Positions 58,689 through 64,000 of a DNA stretch of 64,000 nucleotides are shown piece after piece (positions within the stretch are counted from its first letter, which is position 1; every line of letters begins with the position of its first letter). Made by a program: the position numbers and the translations under genes. The notes beneath the pieces are model-generated. The model had not been told where the DNA came from. It made no database searches and was given only the letters and a program-made list of their open reading frames with translations. The DNA comes from Haematobia irritans. Lineage: Eukaryota; Arthropoda; Insecta; Diptera; Muscidae. Location: contig NC_134397.1 of assembly GCF_050003625.1 (NCBI RefSeq), positions 271,306,070 to 271,370,069 on the forward strand, read 5' to 3'.

Positions 58689-59946
58689 ACAGGTTGGCTG
58701 ATAAGTCAACAAAGAAAAACACATTTTTTTGTCAAAATTCGTTTTTATTATTCAACATAGTTCCCTTCAAGAGCGATACAACGATTATAACGACCTTCCA
58801 TTTTTTTGATACCATTTTGGTAGTACTCCTTCGGTTTTGCCTCAAAATAGGCCTCAGTTTCGGCGATCATCTCTTCATTGCAGCCAAATTTTTTCCCTGC
58901 GAGCATCCTTTTGAGGTCTGAGAACAAGAAAAAGTCGCTGGGGGCCAGATCTGGAGAATACGGTGGTTGGGGAAGCAATTCGAAGCCCAATTCATGAATT
59001 TTTGCCATCGTTCTCAATGACTTGTGGCACGGTGCGTTGTCTTGGTGGCACAACACTTTTTTCTTCTTCATATGGGGCCGTTTTGCCGCGATTTCGACCT
59101 TCAAACGCTCCAATAACGCCATATAATAGTCACTGTTGATGGTTTTTCCCTTCTCAAGATAATCGATAAAAATTTTTCCATGCGCATCCCAAACAACAGA
59201 GGCCATTACTTTGCCAGGGGACTTTTGAGTCTTTCCACGCTTCGGAGACGGTCACCGGTCGCTGTCCACTCAGCCGACTGTCGATTGGACTCATGAGTGT
59301 AGTGATGGAGCCATGTTTCATCCATTGTCACATATCGACGGAAAAACTCGGGTCTATTAGGAGTTAACAGCTGCAAACACTGCTCAGAATCATCAACACG
59401 TTGTTATTTTTGGTCAAATGTGAGCTCGCGCGGCACCCATTTTGCACAGAGCTTCCGCATATCCAAATATTGATGAATGATATGACCAACACGTGCCTTT
59501 GATATCTTTAAGGCCTCTTTTATCTCGATCAACTTCATTTTACGGTCATTCAAAATCATTTTGTGGATTTTTTTTTGATGTTTTCGTCGGTAACCACCTC
59601 TTTCGGGCGTCCACTGCGTTCATCGTCCTCCGTGCTCAATTCACCAAGCTTGAATTTTGCATACCAATCAATTATTGTTGATTTCCCTGGGGAAGAGTCC
59701 GAAAACTCATTATCAAGCCAAGTTTTTTCTTCCACCGTATTTTTTCCCTTCAGAAAATAGTATTTTATCAAAACACGAAATTCCTTTTTCCATTTTTTTC
59801 ACAACAAAAGTTGCTTCACAAAAGACGTGAGATACACAAACTAATTGACTTACAGACGTCAAATTTTGACACGAATCATTTGATAAAAATAATATGCGTT
59901 TAATACTAGCGACGCCATCTATGTGTCAGACCGGGGACTTATCAGT
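58689..59946 (-). mobile_element. decayed mariner, Himar1-like (irritans subfamily)
   Basis: The left end ACAGGTTGGCTGATAAGTC follows a TA dinucleotide (58687-58688); the right end reads GACGCCATCTATGTGTCAGA then CCGGGGACTTATCAG, the inverted long form of the same terminal repeat. About 8 bp seem to be missing from the inner part of the left repeat and from the outer tip of the right one. The length, about 1.26 kb, fits a near-complete mariner. The transposase reading frame is on the minus strand. Confidence 0.92.
58748..59793 (-). pseudogene. Himar1-like mariner transposase, broken
   Basis: The start codon is at 59793. The N-terminal HTH part is readable from 59771 to about 59560 (KTWLDNEFSDSSPGKSTIID, SGRPKEVVTDENIKK), and the C-terminal half is intact from 59206 to 58748 (CHQDNAPCHKS, YSPDLAPSDFFLFSDLKRML). 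Visible damage: a frameshift in the A run within the first four codons, a one-base insertion in an A run after DENIKK at about 59563-59571, a stop codon at about 59405 replacing a Gln codon, and a one-base loss at about 59248. The catalytic D,D34D residues that can be seen (MDE, HQDN, APSD) remain. The closest family is Himar1 from the horn fly, from recalled knowledge, not a search. Confidence 0.93.
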
Positions 59947-60990
59947 TATAATATTCAAAAATTAATCTTGGGTTTGTGGTGGTTCTTATATATCAATAAC
60001 CCTGCGCAGGCACCTTTATTGGATGTTAGGTTAAGTTTAATACCTTCTTATTCTATGTATCGTTTAAATGTTAGCAGATAATGGACATTTGCTGAATTGA
60101 AATCGGTAATTCTATTGTGATAAAATTTATTGGCTTTTCATTTGATGGGTGGCCATAGTTGGCTCTCCTTTTCCCTTTTGTCAGCAGCGATCTTCAAAGG
60201 ATCTGGTTTTTGGTTATCTCTTCTAACGGCGTTTTAGAATAAACTAAACTATATGGCAACCGAAAACAAATTATTCCACTCACATTCTCAACTAGTACTC
60301 AAATCTAGTGAGTTCCTTGATGAACATCAACTTAATACAGAAACATTTTTGTTAGCTGTGGGAGTTTTGAAATGTTCGAAGATGTACTTTGATATCGTTT
60401 GCATTTTCCATTTAGCCATATTTCGATATATCATAAACCCATAAATTTCGGTAATCATAACCATTCAAACAGTCAGTCAATACTAGAATCATCTCTTCTC
60501 TATTCTTCTCTAAACTAAATCATTTTACAACACGTTTCAATCGTCTATATTCTTAACTTTAGATTTCTCTACTAACTCCAAGAACTCTAATCTAAATACT
60601 TTTTGTCACTCTTACTACTACAGTATTCGATATTCGATATTTTTGTTAGTAGCTTTTATAAATAAGTTATTGATTGATACTAAATGTTAGCACTGTATTT
60701 GTTTTTATTCTAAACTATTTTGATTTAATTTTCCTGAAAATAAAATTCATTTCATTATTAAGCTAAAAATCTATGGAACGAAGAACAAAACTCGTACATA
60801 TTTCATTTAATGGATACATTTTGCATTTTGATGTTTAGATGGTCATTCTTTTTTTGTTTAAATAAACGACATCTCTCATTTGTATAATTCAAACGTATCG
60901 TATTATCGTGTACATAGGACATACATGAAATTCAATTGATGTTGGAAATATTATTAATTCATTTTCTTTGATCTCTATCGATAACCGTAG

Positions 60991-61171
60991 GCCAACAAGC
61001 CGTAGTACTGGGACAGGTTCACAAAATGCCAATGGTGGTAGCGTCTCATTGCCTGCGGGCATTGCGGATGATCAATCGAAAGACTTTGATTTTGAGAAGA
61101 CCGAAATGAAATATGATTCGACGGGTATGTTCCATTGGAGCCCCGCCAAGAGTCTAGAAGACTGTATACTG
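60991..61171 (+). CDS. slo: slo exon: end of linker, start of RCK2
   Basis: 181 nt. G completes Arg (or Met after the cassette), then PTSRSTGTGSQNANGGSVSL, PAGIADDQSKDFDFEKTEMK and YDSTGMFHWSPAKSLEDCIL. The KYDSTGMFHW block is a strongly conserved entry to RCK2. The acceptor is ACCGTAG|G; the donor is CTG|GTAATG, phase 0. It is followed by a short 90-bp intron. Confidence 0.97.
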
Positions 61172-61261
61172 GTAATGTATCAATTCTTTAATTGATGTAT
61201 TCAAGAAATTTTTTGGTTACCATTATCATGATGAATTTTTATTTTTTTGATATTTTTTTAG

Positions 61262-61769
61262 GATCGTAATCAAGCGGCTATGACTGTCCTAAATGGTCAT
61301 GTGGTTGTCTGCCTTTTCGCCGATCCGGACTCACCTCTGATTGGTTTACGTAATTTAGTCATGCCTCTGCGTGCTTCAAATTTTCATTATCATGAATTGA
61401 AACATGTGGTCATTGTGGGATCAGTTGATTACATAAGGCGGGAATGGAAAATGTTACAAAATCTGCCGAAAATCTCGGTGCTAAATGGTTCTCCGTTAAG
61501 TAGAGCCGATTTAAGGGCCGTCAATGTTAATTTATGCGACATGTGTTGCATTCTATCGGCTAAAGTTCCTAGCAATGATGATCCTACATTGGCCGATAAA
61601 GAGGCTATTTTGGCATCATTAAATATTAAAGCCATGACTTTCGACGATACCATTGGAGTGTTGAGTCAACGGGGTCCAGAATTCGACAATCTCACAGCGG
61701 CGGCGGGCAGCCCCATAGTGCTGCAGCGTCGTGGTTCCGTCTATGGTGCCAATGTGCCCATGATAACAG
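61262..61769 (+). CDS. slo: slo exon: RCK2 core
   Basis: 508 nt encoding [20 protein letters not shown], then [59 protein letters not shown] and finally [10 protein letters not shown], leaving one G that the next exon turns into Glu. It is the RCK2 Rossmann core. The acceptor is TTTTTTTAG|GAT; the donor is ACAG|GTAAAC. The frame stays open past the donor for another 39 codons to a stop at 61886-61888 (see findings). Confidence 0.97.
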
Positions 61770-62493
<724 letters not shown>

Positions 62494-62561
62494 TAATCTC
62501 GAGAGGGATTTGTGATTGCAATCATTTTTTAATTGGTTTTTATTTCAATCCTTGGATATAG

Positions 62562-62704
62562 ACATACTTTAATCAAAATGCCTTGACATTAATAAGATCA
62601 TTAATTACGGGAGGTGCCACACCGGAACTAGAATTGATATTAGCCGAAGGTGCTGGTCTAAGAGGAGGCTACAGTACGCCGGAAAGTTTAAGCAATCGAG
62701 ACAG
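62562..62704 (+). CDS. slo: slo exon: RCK2 after the Ca2+ bowl
   Basis: 143 nt encoding [39 protein letters not shown] and PESLSNRD, leaving AG of an Arg codon. The acceptor is GGATATAG|ACA; the donor is ACAG|GTAAGT. The next exon (expected to start with the end of Arg and CRVGQ in Drosophila) is not present before base 64000. Confidence 0.97.
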
Positions 62705-64000
62705 GTAAGTTAATACCATTGTAATATGCTTATTAGTTATAATAAAAACCTTTATACTGATAGACATCTTACGGATTCCGCCTAGAATTAGCAACATGTG
62801 AAAGAGTTATGTTTCGGAATTGAAACTAAGTAACAGATATAGGCGATTTAGGGTCGTTTTCTCAATGTCTTGTTATTATTTATCGTATCGATAAAACAGG
62901 TGATCCCATACAAAAATTTTACTAACCGGTGGTCTATCCTCCGGTTACCTGTTAATCGGAGGATGAGAAACTGGCCATTAGAACTGTATGGTATCAATTA
63001 ACTCCAGTGTGCCCACGTCTCAACTATTAAGGGAAAAGTCATTATGATTTCCACTTTACCAACCCTGGCTCTTGTATTGACAAAATCAATTTACATTTAA
63101 TTTGTACAAAGTTCGTTTCTGAGAAAAAGAAATATTAGCATGTTTCATCGTGAGTAGGTTCGAGAAATTAAAATGTGTGAAATGGCGTATATGGAGTTTA
63201 TATGAAACTAGCGTAACCCGGCCCGCTTCGCTGCGCCTCCCGAAGCATATCCTTCGATCTGAAAACATACTGAAATCTTTTAAAGAGTAGGGTCAGGGGA
63301 AGTCTGTCATAAAAACTAAAGTGCTGATTAATCACTCCATGGTTTCCACACACGTGTCCCGTACAAAAAAATGGGACTACTTGCTTTTTCGTTTTTCGCT
63401 TCGCTGCGCCTCCCGAAGCATATCCTTCGATCTGAAAACATACTGAACTCTTTTAAAGAGTAGGGTCAGGGGAAGTCTGTCATAAAAACTAAAGTGCTGA
63501 TTAATCACTCCATGGTTTCCACACACGTGTCCCGTACATATCAAAAAAATGGGACTACTTGTTTTTTCGTTTAAATACAGAAATAGGGCGGTTATGCAGA
63601 TATAAAACGGACCGGCTTAACAAACGTTGGGTAGGTGGTGTTCCCTTTGAACCATTTTTTTGTTTTTTAATTGTTCTGTTTTCAAGTCGTTGGACAATCT
63701 TCTACATTTCTTGTAAATTTCAAGCGTGGGTTGTCAAGGGGAGGTATACTTCTCCTCAACATAAATCGGAAAAAATAAAAGGACTAAAAATTGAACATAT
63801 TAACATTTGTTAAAGTGTTCGACATGGAGAACATGCCTTTCCCAAACATATACCGGAAAGTGAAGCACCCTCTATGTTGCCTTTCAACTTCATGTAAATT
63901 TAAATTTTTTACTTAAAAAATCTGGCAGAAGCCTGTGGACAATCCTCTACTTTCTATTTTCAAAAAATCGCGCCTCCTCTATATTCATTTCACAAACTAC
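62705..64000 (+). other. start of a slo intron, with a tandem repeat
   Basis: No slo exon is found. It contains a two-unit tandem repeat (63224-63569) headed by CGCTTCGCTGCGCCTCCCG. The 84-codon frame at 63559-63813 is unrecognised. The region 62880-62980 has short inverted segments (CCGGTGGTC and CCTCCGGTTACC) that may be part of a small element. Confidence 0.65.
63224..63569. repeat. tandem repeat, 2 x 173 bp
   Basis: Unit 1 63224-63396 and unit 2 63397-63569 are almost identical, including CGCTTCGCTGCGCCTCCCGA, AAAGAGTAGGGTCAGGGGAA and CACACACGTGTCCCGTACA. The second unit has a small insertion after CCGTACA. The preceding AACTAGCGTAACCCGGCC looks like the beginning of a dispersed repeat. 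Confidence 0.9.

Larger units (their letters stand above)
55773..60990 (+). other. slo intron with mariner relic, SINE and MITE
   Basis: A 5.2-kb intron. It includes (ACT)n tracts (55823-55888), an ACACTCAAAAAA-bounded element (56680-56977), an inverted SINE (57829-58036) and the mariner relic (58689-59946). The remaining A+T-rich parts, including 59950-60990, show nothing further. Confidence 0.7.

Noticed and set aside
58622..59760. Plus-strand frames of 62-99 codons
   Set aside because: They are antisense shadows of the mariner transposase relic.

Overview
This window is A+T-rich dipteran chromosomal DNA, most likely from a calyptrate fly of the muscid type. It is dominated by one gene on the + strand: the middle and 3' part of slowpoke (slo), which encodes the pore-forming alpha subunit of the large-conductance Ca2+-activated K+ (BK, Slo1) channel. 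Eighteen exons (or mutually exclusive exon alternatives) can be placed from about 6.0 to 62.7 kb by protein recognition, splice-site consensus and codon-phase bookkeeping. One of them is not recognised as a known slo peptide. The exons run from the start of the RCK1 cytoplasmic domain, through the variable linker, to the Ca2+ bowl and RCK2. The membrane-spanning and pore exons lie upstream of base 1, and the last RCK2/C-terminal exons lie beyond base 64000. Placement in a muscid-like fly rests on near-identity of the exons to Drosophila Slo, on a Himar1-like (irritans-subfamily) mariner relic, and on repeat families that look typical of calyptrate flies; the last point is from memory, not from a search.

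Layout: 1-6031, upstream intron with several small inverted-repeat elements; 6032-9359, first RCK1 exon and a mutually exclusive exon pair of 106 nt each; 9360-18127, a long repeat-rich intron and two constitutive RCK1 exons; 18128-23732, a second mutually exclusive pair of 113 nt each; 27184-29689, end of RCK1 and the Cys-rich linker start with the CKACH heme-regulatory motif; 29690-50106, a variable linker region with four interchangeable small exons plus the 33-nt exon they splice to; 54127-61171, distal linker with a 66-nt cassette exon; 61262-62704, RCK2 with the Ca2+ bowl.

Splicing logic: phases match at every junction. The two duplicated exons cannot be included together without a frameshift (106 and 113 are not multiples of 3). 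The linker exons and the cassette are all multiples of 3 and phase-neutral, so they can be mixed freely. One exon (61262-61769) has an unexpectedly protein-like in-frame extension past its donor, which would give a truncated channel if the intron were retained.

The introns hold a dense layer of mobile DNA: at least five copies or fragments of a tRNA-derived SINE, a decayed Himar1-like mariner, a frameshifted DD37E Tc1/mariner transposase, a nearly 1-kb-arm palindrome, a four-deep nest of non-autonomous elements at 38-41 kb, a hAT-like MITE with an 8-bp target duplication and a SINE fragment inside it, and many smaller terminal-inverted-repeat elements. No CRISPR array, rRNA, canonical intact tRNA, or second intact protein gene was found.
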